Shown: one piece after another, positions 1-9,700 of the stretch
Position numbering within the stretch: position 1 is the first letter of the stretch
Layout of the letters: each line of letters starts with the position of its first letter
Assembly (NCBI GenBank): GCA_900637675.1
Contig: LR134389.1
Coordinates: 1,612,001-1,676,000 of the forward strand
Origin: Streptococcus equi subsp. equi
GTDB taxonomy: Bacteria; Bacillota; Bacilli; Lactobacillales; Streptococcaceae
Direction: 5' to 3'
DNA length: 64,000 nucleotides
Notes under the pieces: model-generated
Seen by the model: the letters and a program-made list of their open reading frames with translations, nothing else
Told to the model about the DNA's origin: nothing
The model's database searches: none
Made by a program: the position numbers and the translations under genes

Positions 1-1455
1 GTTACGGATAACCTAAAAAACTATTCTCAATACAGTCTAACCAGAGAAGAGGAAGCTGCATTAAATTACCTAACTGACAAAAATAGGGACGACTTTAGCG
101 ATAGTATCAAGTTAAAATTATACATTCCACAAAATCCTCGAACTATAAAATATCAAAATCTTCTAGGTTATGACCTAATAGTTAAAACTCCAGAAAAAAA
201 AGATAATTGTAAATGCACCAAAATTTATATAGAAGATAATGGAAAAGATGGCTATTATCTGTATATTTATTATGACAACAATGAAAATAATAGATATGAC
301 TCGGACAAAGATAGCCTATTGCAAAAGAAATACATAAAAAATGGGAAAGATGGGAAACCAGGAAGACCAGGGGTTCCAGGACTTCCTGGCCCTGCTGGAC
401 CTCAAGGGCCTAGAGGAGACAAAGGAGAAACCGGGGAACGTGGACCTAAAGGTGAAAAAGGTCTAGACGGTAAGCCTGGTGAAAAGGGTCCTAAAGGCGA
501 TACAGGAAAAGATGGTAAGGACGGACAACCCGGACCTCAGGGACCTAAGGGTGACCCTGGACGTGATGGAAAAGATGGCGAACCTGGAAAACCTGGCGAG
601 CGCGGTGAGAAAGGACCTCAAGGCGAACGTGGACCTCAAGGACTTCCTGGGCCCAAAGGTGAGCCTGGAATTCCAGGGCCTAAGGATGAAGATGGAAAAG
701 ATGGTGCTCCTGGACATGACGGACAACCGGGGCCTAAAGGTGAAAAAGGGGACCCTGGGCAACAAGGCATTCCAGGACCTAAAGGGGAACCTGGACGTGA
801 TGGTAAAGATGGAGAAAAAGGCGAGCGTGGAGAGCAAGGACCTCAAGGCGAACGTGGAGAGCAAGGACCTCAAGGCGAACGCGGAGAGCAAGGACCTCAA
901 GGCGAACGTGGAGAGCAAGGACCTCAAGGCGAACGTGGAGAGCAAGGACCTCAAGGCGAACGTGGAGAGCAAGGACCTCAAGGCGAACGCGGGGAGCAAG
1001 GACCTCAAGGCGAACGTGGGGAGCAAGGACCTCAAGGCGAACGCGGAGAGCAAGGACCTCAAGGCGAACGCGGAGAGCAAGGACCTCAAGGCGAACGTGG
1101 AGAGCAAGGACCTCAAGGCGAACGTGGGGAGCAAGGACCTCGTGGAGAAAATCCTACTCCTACCCCAGATCCAATGCCACAACCAGAACCACAACCAGAA
1201 CCACAACCAATGCCTGATCCAGCACCTAAACCAGAATCCAAGCCAGAACCTAAGCCGATACCTCAACCAGAGGTTAAGCCTCAGCCAGAGACAAAACCTC
1301 AACAACCAAACAAGCCATCAACCATTACTAGCCAATCTAGCGGCAAATCACTGCCAAAAACAAATGACACTGGCAGCTTGATCACAGCATTTGGTACAGG
1401 CTTACTCACTCTTCTTGGACTAGGCTTCCTAGCAAAACGCAAAAGAAAGCAATAA
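1..1455 (+). CDS. Collagen-like LPXTG surface protein, 5' end outside window
   Basis: The reading frame is open from base 1 and ends at 1455 (484 visible residues), so the start lies upstream. The first ~105 residues match the end of the N-terminal region of the intact paralogue at 43707, including a CKC pair and a YDNNENNRYD-like stretch. Then come uninterrupted Gly-X-Y triplets (about residues 113-384), a Pro/Glu/Lys-rich wall-spanning region, the sortase motif LPKTN, a hydrophobic segment and a basic tail (KRKRKQ). It should be a covalently wall-anchored, collagen triple-helix adhesin of the Scl type. One triplet is imperfect (GPKDEDGKD instead of GPKGEDGKD). An N-terminal thioester domain is expected from the paralogues but is not in the window. 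Confidence 0.93.
   Translation, partial: VTDNLKNYSQYSLTREEEAALNYLTDKNRDDFSDSIKLKLYIPQNPRTIKYQNLLGYDLIVKTPEKKDNCKCTKIYIEDNGKDGYYLYIYYDNNENNRYDSDKDSLLQKKYIKNGKDGKPGRPGVPGLPGPAGPQGPRGDKGETGERGPKGEKGLDGKPGEKGPKGDTGKDGKDGQPGPQGPKGDPGRDGKDGEPGKPGERGEKGPQGERGPQGLPGPKGEPGIPGPKDEDGKDGAPGHDGQPGPKGEKGDPGQQGIPGPKGEPGRDGKDGEKGERGEQGPQGERGEQGPQGERGEQGPQGERGEQGPQGERGEQGPQGERGEQGPQGERGEQGPQGERGEQGPQGERGEQGPQGERGEQGPQGERGEQGPQGERGEQGPRGENPTPTPDPMPQPEPQPEPQPMPDPAPKPESKPEPKPIPQPEVKPQPETKPQQPNKPSTITSQSSGKSLPKTNDTGSLITAFGTGLLTLLGLGFLAKRKRKQ
829..1152 (+). repeat. 27-bp tandem repeat coding GEQGPQGER
   Basis: Eleven copies of a 27-bp unit encode the nonapeptide GEQGPQGER, followed by a twelfth diverged copy ending GPRGEN. 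Copies differ only at a few third positions (cgt/cgc, gga/ggg). The unit is a whole number of codons, so recombination or slippage changes the collagen rod length without breaking the frame. Confidence 0.95.
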
Positions 1456-1504
1456 TTAAAACACTACCCATAGCCTTTTAATCATTGGCTATCAACTAGA
1501 TAAC

Positions 1505-1542
1505 AAAAAGCTTATCGTTTTACTCCTAACGATAGGCTTTTT
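1505..1542 (+). terminator. Rho-independent terminator of the first collagen-like gene
   Basis: The arms AGCTTATCGTT and AACGATAGGCT form a stem followed by a T run, 50 bp after the stop codon. A run of A on the 5' side makes it potentially bidirectional. Confidence 0.8.
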
Positions 1543-1616
1543 CGCATTCCCTATTGCTTGGTCTCAATACTATTTTTCCAGCTTTAGGCTGGTTTTGCTA
1601 ATCCAAAATAATATCA

Positions 1617-1666
1617 GACAATTTCCGTTTTAATTAAAAAAAACGAAACTACGGACGCCAATTGTC
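1617..1666. promoter_or_regulatory. Inverted repeat in shared 5' region of collagen-like genes
   Basis: GACAATT (1617-1623) and AATTGTC (1660-1666) are separated by 36 bp that contain an A8 tract and the block ACGAAACTACGGA. The same arrangement, with matched changes in both arms, precedes the paralogue at 43549-43598. It lies about 95-145 bp upstream of the start codon at 1762. Protein operator or RNA stem are both possible. No activator or repressor is identified from the sequence. Confidence 0.6.
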
Positions 1667-1761
1667 AGAAAATGGTTCACAGCTTAGAGTCACCATGTTA
1701 AGCTATTCTACGAAGAAGAAAGGTTTAGGAATGACTATTTCTAAACTCAAAGGAGAGAAAC

Positions 1762-2802
1762 ATGAGAAAAACAATGAAGAAGATGCTGGCAGCCTCGACA
1801 GTCTGCATCATCATGTCAGGTAGCTTTATCGGCGGATCAGCCAGAATCCTAGCCGAGCAGTATTATGGGTGGAATGATGGAACAAGAGTAAAATCACCTT
1901 TTTTCCTTTATGTTACGCCAACAAATGAAACGACTAGGAAAACCGGAAAAAATGGTACAATAGTCTATTGTTTCAACAGAGATAAGGAATGGCCAGCAAA
2001 TTGGGAAGAAGGAAGATCCTTAGAACTAGTGAATGCTGAAACAGCTTATAAATTACCCATCTATAATAAATTACTAGGTACAACTGATTCCTTTACTAAA
2101 AATGCTAGTAAACCAAGAGTATCTGGAGATATTGGTAAAGCGCTAATAGCTGTACTGAAAAATGGTTATCCTAATAAAAATTTATCCGGATTAGATGACA
2201 CTAAAAGTCGAATACTAACTCAACTAGCTATCTGGTATTTCAGTGATAGTTATAATAAAGATTATTTTAAACAAAATTATGAATTAACTGATCAAGAAAA
2301 TAACTCTCTTATGGAGCTGATTAAAGTCGGTGAGGAAGCAGCTCAAAAACAAGAAAAACCAGAATATCATTTAGATATATATATAACTACAGAAAAAAAT
2401 TATTAACATAAACCTTATCAAAACCTGCTTGGTTCTACTCTAATTCCTAAACTTGACCCTAAGCCTGAACCAGAACCAGATCCTAAGCCTAAGCCAGATC
2501 CTGAACCAATGCCTAAACCAGAGCCTAAGCCTGAACCAGAGCCTAAACCTGAACCTAAGCCTGAACCAATGCCTGATCCGGCACCTAAACCAGAGCCTAA
2601 GCCTGAACCAATGCCTAAACCAGAGCCTAAGCCAGAGACAAAACCTCAAAAACCAACCAAGCCGTCAAACGCTACTAGCCAATCTAGTGGCAAAGCACTA
2701 CCAAAAACAAATGACACTGGCAGCTTGATGACTGCACTTGGTACAGGCTTACTCTCTCTTCTTGGACTAGGCTTCCTGGCAAAACGCAAAAGAAAGCAAT
2801 AA
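1762..2802 (+). pseudogene. Thioester-domain LPXTG surface protein, in-frame stop, collagen region lost
   Basis: The gene starts at 1762 (RBS AAGGAGAG) with a signal peptide related to that at 43707. A thioester domain follows: VYCFNRD supplies the Cys and LTQLAIW (a TQxA motif) supplies the Gln of the internal thioester. The frame stops at TAA 2404-2406 after 214 residues. The same frame stays open beyond it to 2802: YQNLLGS, a Pro-rich repeat of PKPEPEP type, LPKTN, hydrophobic segment, basic tail. Compared with the paralogue at 43707, the whole Gly-X-Y region is missing. As read, only a soluble thioester domain would be made. Readthrough would give a collagen-less wall-anchored form. Either a pseudogene or a secreted short form. 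Confidence 0.85.
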
Positions 2803-2867
2803 GCTGAATAAGCTAATGCAAGACAGCACTAGTATATAATGCGTGCATGGTCCATCTAATGCAGCAC

Positions 2868-2909
2868 AAAAGCCTTATCGCACCACGAATGGGTACGATA
2901 AGGCTTTTT
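2868..2909. terminator. Bidirectional terminator between collagen-like gene and coaE
   Basis: AAAAGCCTTATCG (2868-2880) pairs with CGATAAGGCTTTT (2896-2908). The A run on the left and T run on the right suit both the upstream plus-strand gene and the convergent coaE. Confidence 0.85.
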
Positions 2910-2964
2910 GCATACGCTATAGAAGCTCCAAAACCACTAGACTAGGGCAACAGCATGGCAAGGC

Positions 2965-3570
2965 TTACGCCTCTAAATCATGCAGAGCCTTACTAATCTG
3001 TGTCTCTAAAGCCTGAAAATCACCAGTATTATCAATCACTAAATCAGCATAAGCTCTTTTCTGAGACATCGGCAGCTGGCTAGCAATCCGCTGCCTAGCA
3101 GCTAGCTCTGTCAATTGATTACGCTTCATCAGGCGCTTGAGCTGAGTCTCCTCATCAACATAGAGCAGCCAAATAGCGTCAAACCAATCCTGATAGCCCA
3201 GCTCAACTAAAAGCGGTAAATCCATAAAGAAAATAGCCTCTGTTTGAGATAGCTCCTCTTTTTGCTTGGCTAAGGCTTCCCTAATGATAGCATTCTGCTG
3301 CTGGGAAGATTTCGCCATATTTTCCGAATGAGCAAACAGCAGCTCCGCTAGCTTAGGTCTGTCTAATTGCCCCGATGGCAATAAAATATCCTGTCCAAAG
3401 GTCTCTAGTAGGACCTGATAAAGCTTGCCGCCCTTTTTTTGCAGCTCATGCACCACCTGATCCGCATCAATCACCTGGTAGCCTGCTTGTCTGATAAGTG
3501 CGACAGCCGTTGATTTTCCGGAGGCAATACCTCCTGTAATGCCAATTACCTTTGTCATTGCTTCTGACAC
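2965..3570 (-). CDS. coaE: Dephospho-CoA kinase
   Basis: Last step of CoA synthesis: ATP-dependent phosphorylation of dephospho-CoA, cytosolic. The N-terminal P-loop [12 protein letters not shown], the [12 protein letters not shown] region and the LxVIDNTGD segment near the C-terminus are typical; ~200 residues is the usual length. It overlaps the end of mutM by 16 bp, so the two are translationally linked. The alternative ATG at 3558 ([10 protein letters not shown]) would match shorter family members; the RBS evidence does not decide. Confidence 0.95.
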   Translation of the reverse strand: MSEAMTKVIGITGGIASGKSTAVALIRQAGYQVIDADQVVHELQKKGGKLYQVLLETFGQDILLPSGQLDRPKLAELLFAHSENMAKSSQQQNAIIREALAKQKEELSQTEAIFFMDLPLLVELGYQDWFDAIWLLYVDEETQLKRLMKRNQLTELAARQRIASQLPMSQKRAYADLVIDNTGDFQALETQISKALHDLEA

Positions 3571-4376
3571 CTAGGACAGACATGTGTCCCTCTTCCTCCA
3601 ACCTTGAGCTTTACAATGGAGGTCCCGCAGCGCTGACAGGGCTTGCCTGTTTGGCCATAGACCATCAAATAATGCTGCATACTACCATTCATTCCTAAGG
3701 TATTCTGATAGGTTCTAACCGTCGAGCCACCCTTTTCAATACCTAATTGTAAAATACGAATCGTTTCATCATGAATCCGTTTGATTTCTGCCTTTTTCAG
3801 GCTAGCAGATCGACGCTCAGGGTGTACTCTAGCTGCCCATAGCACCTCGTCCACATAGATATTTCCAAGACCAGCCACTAAAGTCTGATCCAAAAGATGA
3901 GGCTTAATGGTCTTTTTAGAGGCTAGCAGAGCAGCCTCAAAGGTCTTCAATTGAAAGGTCTGCTTCGTCGGCTCAGGACCAAGCTGACGCTTCTGGAAAA
4001 AAGCAGCCAGCTCAGCCTTTGGTAGCAAATCAAAGGTTCCAAACTTTCTCACATCTTGGTAAACCAGCGTGGAGCCATCAGTCATTGTCAAAAAGACATG
4101 AAAATGCTTATGCTCAGGTACCGTATCAGGAAACAAGAGGTATTTCCCCTCCATACGCAAATGCGAGATCATAACCAGCTGGCCAAAGTCAAAGAGCAGG
4201 TACTTCCCGCGACGATCTACCCCTTGCACCTGCTGCCCAGGGATCGTCATCACAAAATGCTCAAGGTCTGTTTTGACCATCTTGGGCACCCTAACTGTCA
4301 CTGCTGCAATCTGCTTGCCAACGACTAAGCGCTCAAGCCCGCGTCGCACTGTCTCAACCTCAGGGAGTTCAGGCAT
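3555..4376 (-). CDS. mutM: Formamidopyrimidine-DNA glycosylase
   Basis: Base-excision repair enzyme that removes 8-oxoguanine and formamidopyrimidines and nicks the abasic site. The start is fixed at 4376 because the mature N-terminus must be Pro ([14 protein letters not shown]), which is the catalytic nucleophile; the longer frame to 4448 would bury it. The C-terminal zinc finger is present (CQRCGTS...HVCPRCQ). Length 273 residues is normal. It is transcribed with coaE, a common streptococcal pair. Confidence 0.96.
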   Translation of the reverse strand: MPELPEVETVRRGLERLVVGKQIAAVTVRVPKMVKTDLEHFVMTIPGQQVQGVDRRGKYLLFDFGQLVMISHLRMEGKYLLFPDTVPEHKHFHVFLTMTDGSTLVYQDVRKFGTFDLLPKAELAAFFQKRQLGPEPTKQTFQLKTFEAALLASKKTIKPHLLDQTLVAGLGNIYVDEVLWAARVHPERRSASLKKAEIKRIHDETIRILQLGIEKGGSTVRTYQNTLGMNGSMQHYLMVYGQTGKPCQRCGTSIVKLKVGGRGTHVCPRCQKQ

Positions 4377-4790
4377 AATTAAAGATACCAAACGCGCTAA
4401 CAAAGAAACCACATAACCAAAACCAGCAGAACCAGCCAGTTTTAGCACTCTTTACTCAGTCTCAATGTTACAAACACGCTTCCTTTCTATAAGCTACTAT
4501 TAGAAAGCCCCACCCAAAACCTCAATAAGCTTGAGCACAAAGGACTATCCTTTGATAAGAACTGTTATCATTCTTATTTTACGCATAATCCATAAAGAAA
4601 GCAACTCTCACGAACAGCCTTTGCAGTCACTGCCGCTATAGCATCAGAAAAGCACATCTCGCCCGCCAATCCAGCAAGCAAAGACAAAGCCCCTGAGCTA
4701 GCCTATTGTTTGCCAGCCCAAGGGCACGTTGTGGCCTTTAGTGTCTGTAAATAGAAAACCAAGCAATGCTGCAAGCCTCAACTGACAATG
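4377..4790. other. Intergenic, mutM promoter side
   Basis: This stretch holds the upstream region of mutM and the 3' flank of the galactosidase gene. An imperfect AT-rich symmetry around 4555-4580 (ATAAGAA...TTCTTAT) was noted but not assigned. No coding signal was seen. Confidence 0.5.
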
Positions 4791-6590
4791 CTAGGTCTGA
4801 TCAGTCCTGTCATCAGCTTGCGGATAATCTATACTAATTGGCCTATCAACAAGACGGATACTATCCTGGTAAACACCTTCTGTTTCAAAAATAACAATGT
4901 CATTTAATCCCTTGTTGAAATAGCCCTTTGGAATATAAAGGGTTAATAAGGGACCCACTTCCCAAAAACGACCAATAGGGTGATTGTTGATAAAGACACA
5001 ACCCTTCCCAAAGCCAGTCATATCAATATAGCTTGCCTCAGGCTCATGACATTCAAATTGATAATGATAAAAGCCGGGCTGCCCCTCGTAAAAATCGCCA
5101 TCAAAACAAAGCTGAGACAAATCATCAAGCGGCAGACAATACATCTCCCAATTGGTCACAAAGTGCAAGTCAGCCATCATACCACGTCCTAGACCCTTAC
5201 TTTGACTAGGTGCTGTCAGCTTGTGCCCATAATTGACCCGGCCCATATTTTCAATTAAAACATCGACCTGACTCAAGGCATGCTGCTGGTTAATGATGAT
5301 ATCATCACCAATCGTCTCCTGATACTGTGTTGCAACCTTTTGACCATCTAAAAAGACCTGTGCTCTATCTCTACTATCAATCAAGCGTAAACGCTCGTCC
5401 TCACGCTTATCCTTCAAAAGATGTGTCCGATACAGGATATAGCCCGTTGATTGCCCTAAAGCCTCTATGTTACTAGGATAGCAAGCAGTCTGACAGCTGC
5501 TGATGTGCTCCAGCGTGCTAAACAGACTAACCTTGTCCTTCAGACCAATCAGAGGCAGTGACATCAAGGGCTTAATCAAGGGAGGAGTAACCTCTATCTC
5601 TGAAAGCTCCGCGGTCAGACGCTTTTGAATCGCGTAAAACTTAGCTGTCGGATTGCCAGCCTCATCTAGGATAGCGTCATAATCATAGGAGGTCACCTGC
5701 GGAAGGTCCAATTGCTTTCTGGCAGAGCAGCCATTCATAAACCCAAAGTTTGTTCCCCCATGAAACATATACAGGTTAATACTGCCCTGCGCCAAAACCT
5801 CCATCACTGCGTCAGCTCGCTCTTCAGGGTCGCGTTTGATGATGGGCTCATGCCAACGATTGAACCAGCCGTCCCAAAATTCCATACACATTAAAGGCCA
5901 ATGCTTGCCATGCTCAGAAAAGAAGGCCTGCATGTCAGCAAAATTCTCCTGTGCCCTTGAGCCAAAGTTGCCAGTCACAAAGACATCATCTTCAATCAGA
6001 CTACCAGCTCTAAGAGTGGCTCGCCAAGGACCATCTGCTGTAAACAAGGGCGCACTGAGGTGCTCCTCCATAAAGCCCTTAACAGCTGTTAAATAGGCCT
6101 TATCCTCTCCATAGGAGCCATATTCATTTTCAAGCTGAAACATCAAAATATTGCCGCCCTGCTGCCATTCATGCCTTGCTAGTCTCGGCAGCAGCTCCTC
6201 ATAATAGCGCCTCACATAGGCTAAATAGACAGGATCAGACGACCTGATATGACAATTCTTTGTCAGCAGCCAAGCAGGTAGGCCACCAAATTCCCATTCT
6301 GCACAAATATAAGGACTAGGTCTGACAATAGCATAGAGCCCCAATTGCTGCGCCAGCGTCAAAAAGGCTTCCACATCTAATTGGCCAGAGAAATCATAGC
6401 TTTCCTCCCTAGCCTCATGTAAATTCCAAGGGACATAGGTCTCAACCGTATTAAATCCCAGTGCCTTTAAATTATAAAGCGAATGATACCAATCATCTGG
6501 GTGAATTCTAAAATAATGGATAGCCCCTGACAGGATTTGCAGCGATCTACCATCTAAATAAAACTGATCTGAAATCTGAAAACGTTCCAA
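4791..6590 (-). CDS. bgaC: GH35 beta-galactosidase, BgaC-like
   Basis: Family GH35 exo-beta-galactosidase resembling pneumococcal BgaC, which prefers Gal-beta-1,3-GlcNAc ends. Visible motifs are YLDGRSLQILSGAIHYFR, the acid/base Glu in ENEYGSYG, and the nucleophile region CMEFWDGWF. There is no signal peptide. An open frame extends to 6683, but the family N-terminus (ERFQISDQFYLDG) and a GTGAGG ribosome site point to the TTG at 6590, giving 599 residues, close to BgaC. It is the last gene of the glycan locus and would cleave imported or surface galactosides. Confidence 0.9.
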   Translation of the reverse strand: MERFQISDQFYLDGRSLQILSGAIHYFRIHPDDWYHSLYNLKALGFNTVETYVPWNLHEAREESYDFSGQLDVEAFLTLAQQLGLYAIVRPSPYICAEWEFGGLPAWLLTKNCHIRSSDPVYLAYVRRYYEELLPRLARHEWQQGGNILMFQLENEYGSYGEDKAYLTAVKGFMEEHLSAPLFTADGPWRATLRAGSLIEDDVFVTGNFGSRAQENFADMQAFFSEHGKHWPLMCMEFWDGWFNRWHEPIIKRDPEERADAVMEVLAQGSINLYMFHGGTNFGFMNGCSARKQLDLPQVTSYDYDAILDEAGNPTAKFYAIQKRLTAELSEIEVTPPLIKPLMSLPLIGLKDKVSLFSTLEHISSCQTACYPSNIEALGQSTGYILYRTHLLKDKREDERLRLIDSRDRAQVFLDGQKVATQYQETIGDDIIINQQHALSQVDVLIENMGRVNYGHKLTAPSQSKGLGRGMMADLHFVTNWEMYCLPLDDLSQLCFDGDFYEGQPGFYHYQFECHEPEASYIDMTGFGKGCVFINNHPIGRFWEVGPLLTLYIPKGYFNKGLNDIVIFETEGVYQDSIRLVDRPISIDYPQADDRTDQT

Positions 6591-6750
6591 GCTTAATTCC
6601 TCACTTATTATTGCTATTAGCCTACTAGGCCTCATTGCTGAGCGGCTTGGAATGGCCCATTCTAGCAACAGCGAACAGGCCATTCAGCAGACAGGCTAAC
6701 TTATCTTATGGTAACAATTGTAAACACTATCTACAGTCTGACTCCTCATG

Positions 6751-9700
6751 CTATGCTGTCACAGCAGCAGGATAAGAGACAGTGTATGCCTTGTCATCTG
6801 TCAATCTAATCCCATATTTGGTTTCAACAATAGTATGGTCAAACTGCGGTAAAACAGTTATCGGTCCTTCAGGCATACTCTCCAGAGACAATTCAAATAT
6901 CGCTGTGTCTGTGCCATCTCCTGAAACATAGCTGGCAAGCTTATCTACGCCATTTACAGTAACTGCTAACTGACGATCACCAAGAATAAACATCGGTTGA
7001 TTAAAGGTCATCTGAATGGTTATGCTTACTTTGCCATTTTGCTTTGGAGCTGCTGACGTTATTGTTACTTCTTCAATTTCAGCCTTATCCTCACGAAACT
7101 GGTCTGAGATCATCTGCTTGATATTAAAGGTTGAATAGGTGATCTGACCACTATATTCGTATAACAAACCAACCCTCTCGTCGTCTAGTTGAACCAAGCT
7201 AGAGTAAGCAAAACGCTTTGGCTCAAAAATGGTTGAAGCGACCCAATGAATGCTATCGTCCTCTAAGACCTCACCGACACGCAGAATCCCTTTCATGCGC
7301 TGATTTCTAATCGTCAGTTGCTCACCTGAGGGCTCTCCTAAAGGATTGGATAAAACAACATATTCTTTGCCATCAACCATCATATGAATAGCTGACAAAT
7401 TGACATAAGGCTCTGGGAGGTCTGTGATTGTAGGATTATCGTCCCAAGTCATACCATAGTCTGTGCTTCTGGCAATAACGATTGTCTTTCCGGTATTGCG
7501 CATAAACTGTAATAAGTGACCATTGTTTAGCTGAATGATTTGATTTTCTGTCAATTCTGTGACTGATGTATCAAAATCCTTAGAGGTTGTTTGTTGGTTA
7601 TGACCATAAATTCTGCCATCATTTGGTGATTCACCTCGTTGCCATGTTTGACCGCCATCATCACTAAAAATATTAGCACTGCTTTGACGACCTAGACTAG
7701 CTGATGTCGCATTTTGTTGATTGGTATAGTAAATCGGGAAAACTAACCGTTTCACCTGCTCACCCTCTGCATTGACTGCGTCTATTTCAATGCCAGCTGC
7801 GGCACCCGTACCTAAAAATCCCATCCAGTCTTCTTTTATTTGTGGGGTAATATCAAGAGGTGTGGACCAGGTTTGCCCTTCGTCTTCACTGGTTAGCAGC
7901 CATAAAAAGCTGGTCATGTAAGTAAATAGAGGAGCTGTTTGTGAGCCTTCTCTAGTGATGCCTTGCTTAGTGCGACCACTTCTCAGATAAATATTCCCTA
8001 GTAGAATATCCTCTCCTGCCTCTGTTTGATAGAGGTTGCCGCGTGTGCTAAAGGCTGTCTCAAAATTGCCCTCATCAACATACATATCTGTCTGATGGCC
8101 ACTCTGGTCATAGACGATACCACCTTCACGCACAGTGTATTTATTATTGTCAAAATCATAAAGATTTAAATAATACTGACCGTTAATCAATTCATATCCT
8201 GAGCCTGCTTTAGAAGCAACAGCACCCTGTGACTCAGGAAAGACATCTACCAGCAAATAAAGCTTGCCAGAAGCGTCTGTTAGCAAGGTGGAGTCTATTG
8301 AAAAAGCAGATTGAGTCATGTTGGTATTCCAATCAGCCAAGCTATATTGTGTTGTAAAATAAGGCTGAGTTGGCATATCTAAGACCGTAATGTTATTACT
8401 CCAGGTTTTGCCATCATCATGGCTTATCCTGACAACAGTTGCAACATCTCCCCAGTCATTGTAGTGCTTCTTTCTTGCATCTGCTGCGGCTATCAAGGTT
8501 CCTGATGGCGTTTTGACAACAGAGGGAATCCGATATTCAAAGACCCCTTCATCATATTTGTCCCAAACATTCGTCTTTTCACCAGTAACTGGTCGAAGGG
8601 TTGGCTGATGAGCCTTGGCAATATCTGTCAGATCATACACATCTGTATCAATCAGCACCTGATCAACCAGTCCCTTTAACCCCCAGTGAAGGACCGACTC
8701 ACCATCATAGGTGCGTTTCAAGCCTCCAATTGTTAGCGTATCAGCAGAAGCCTTCCAAGGTAATTGCTTCATAAACCCAGCAAAGTCAGCTTCCCCATAT
8801 AAGTCACCATTCAAGTAAATCTTTAGCCTAGACCCTGTAAAGACATAGCTGATCGTCTGCCAGTCCGAGTTCGTTAATAAATTAAAGCCTGAGCCAACTT
8901 TTACAATCGGAACCTCAGCTCCTTTAAATTCAAGACCTATTTTATTGTTTTTAGGCTCGATAAAGAAAGAGGCGTATTCATTAGCTGATGCTTGATTTGA
9001 GATCGATAACAAGGCCAAGGGCGATGAGCTTCTCACTGTTGTATCAGCAGTATCTAGACGGTATCTGATTGTTACAGTTCCTTGGGTTAGGTTCATCACA
9101 TCGTCTAGCTTACCAAGAGCCTCGTCATCTGTTACGGCTGCTTTTTCTGCTGTTGCGTCCAAAATAGCATTGCCTAAATCAACTAAAATGGATGCTTGAT
9201 CTGAGATTGGCTGATCTGAGATATAGCTTGCTTCTATGCTTGTATAAACAGCTCGTCCGCCTTCTGTGGTGTATTTGATCTGATAATGCTCTGCACTTCC
9301 CAAGATCTCCTCTGGCGTAACCCATTGCCAATTGGCTGGCAGGGCTACTGTAGATAAGGGTTCTCCCTTCTTACCAATCAGACCTTCTTTAGGTAATACA
9401 GTTAAAATAGCTACTTCTCTTGCAATCTTAGCAGTTGGTGTTACTGTTGAGCCTAAATCAGCATTGTAAGGAACAGCACTATAGTAAATGTTATAAATAC
9501 CAGGAGCTAGCTCAGACAAGGCTGACAAATCATCTCGACCAGCAGCCTGTAAAGCAGCATTGGTATTTCCACCCTTGTTAGTAAACAAGTATTCATTTTC
9601 AACTGAAAAATCAACCACATAGCCTTCCTGATCAGTGGTTACAGCTTGAGCTAAATCAGGACTGGTTCCCTCTAGCATGGTCAAATCCTTGACCCCCTTG

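Noticed and set aside
829..1152. Regular repeats considered as a CRISPR array
   Set aside because: Repeats are directly adjacent without spacers, are in frame and encode collagen triplets.
463..1305. Long minus-strand frame opposite the collagen region
   Set aside because: It is a low-complexity shadow of the Gly-X-Y repeats (Leu/Arg/Phe-rich), with no ribosome site. The same applies to 479-1381 (+), 44487-45182 (-) and 44509-45261 (+).
4555..4580. AT-rich dyad as a Fur/PerR box
   Set aside because: The symmetry is imperfect and the match to known boxes is poor; no regulator context.
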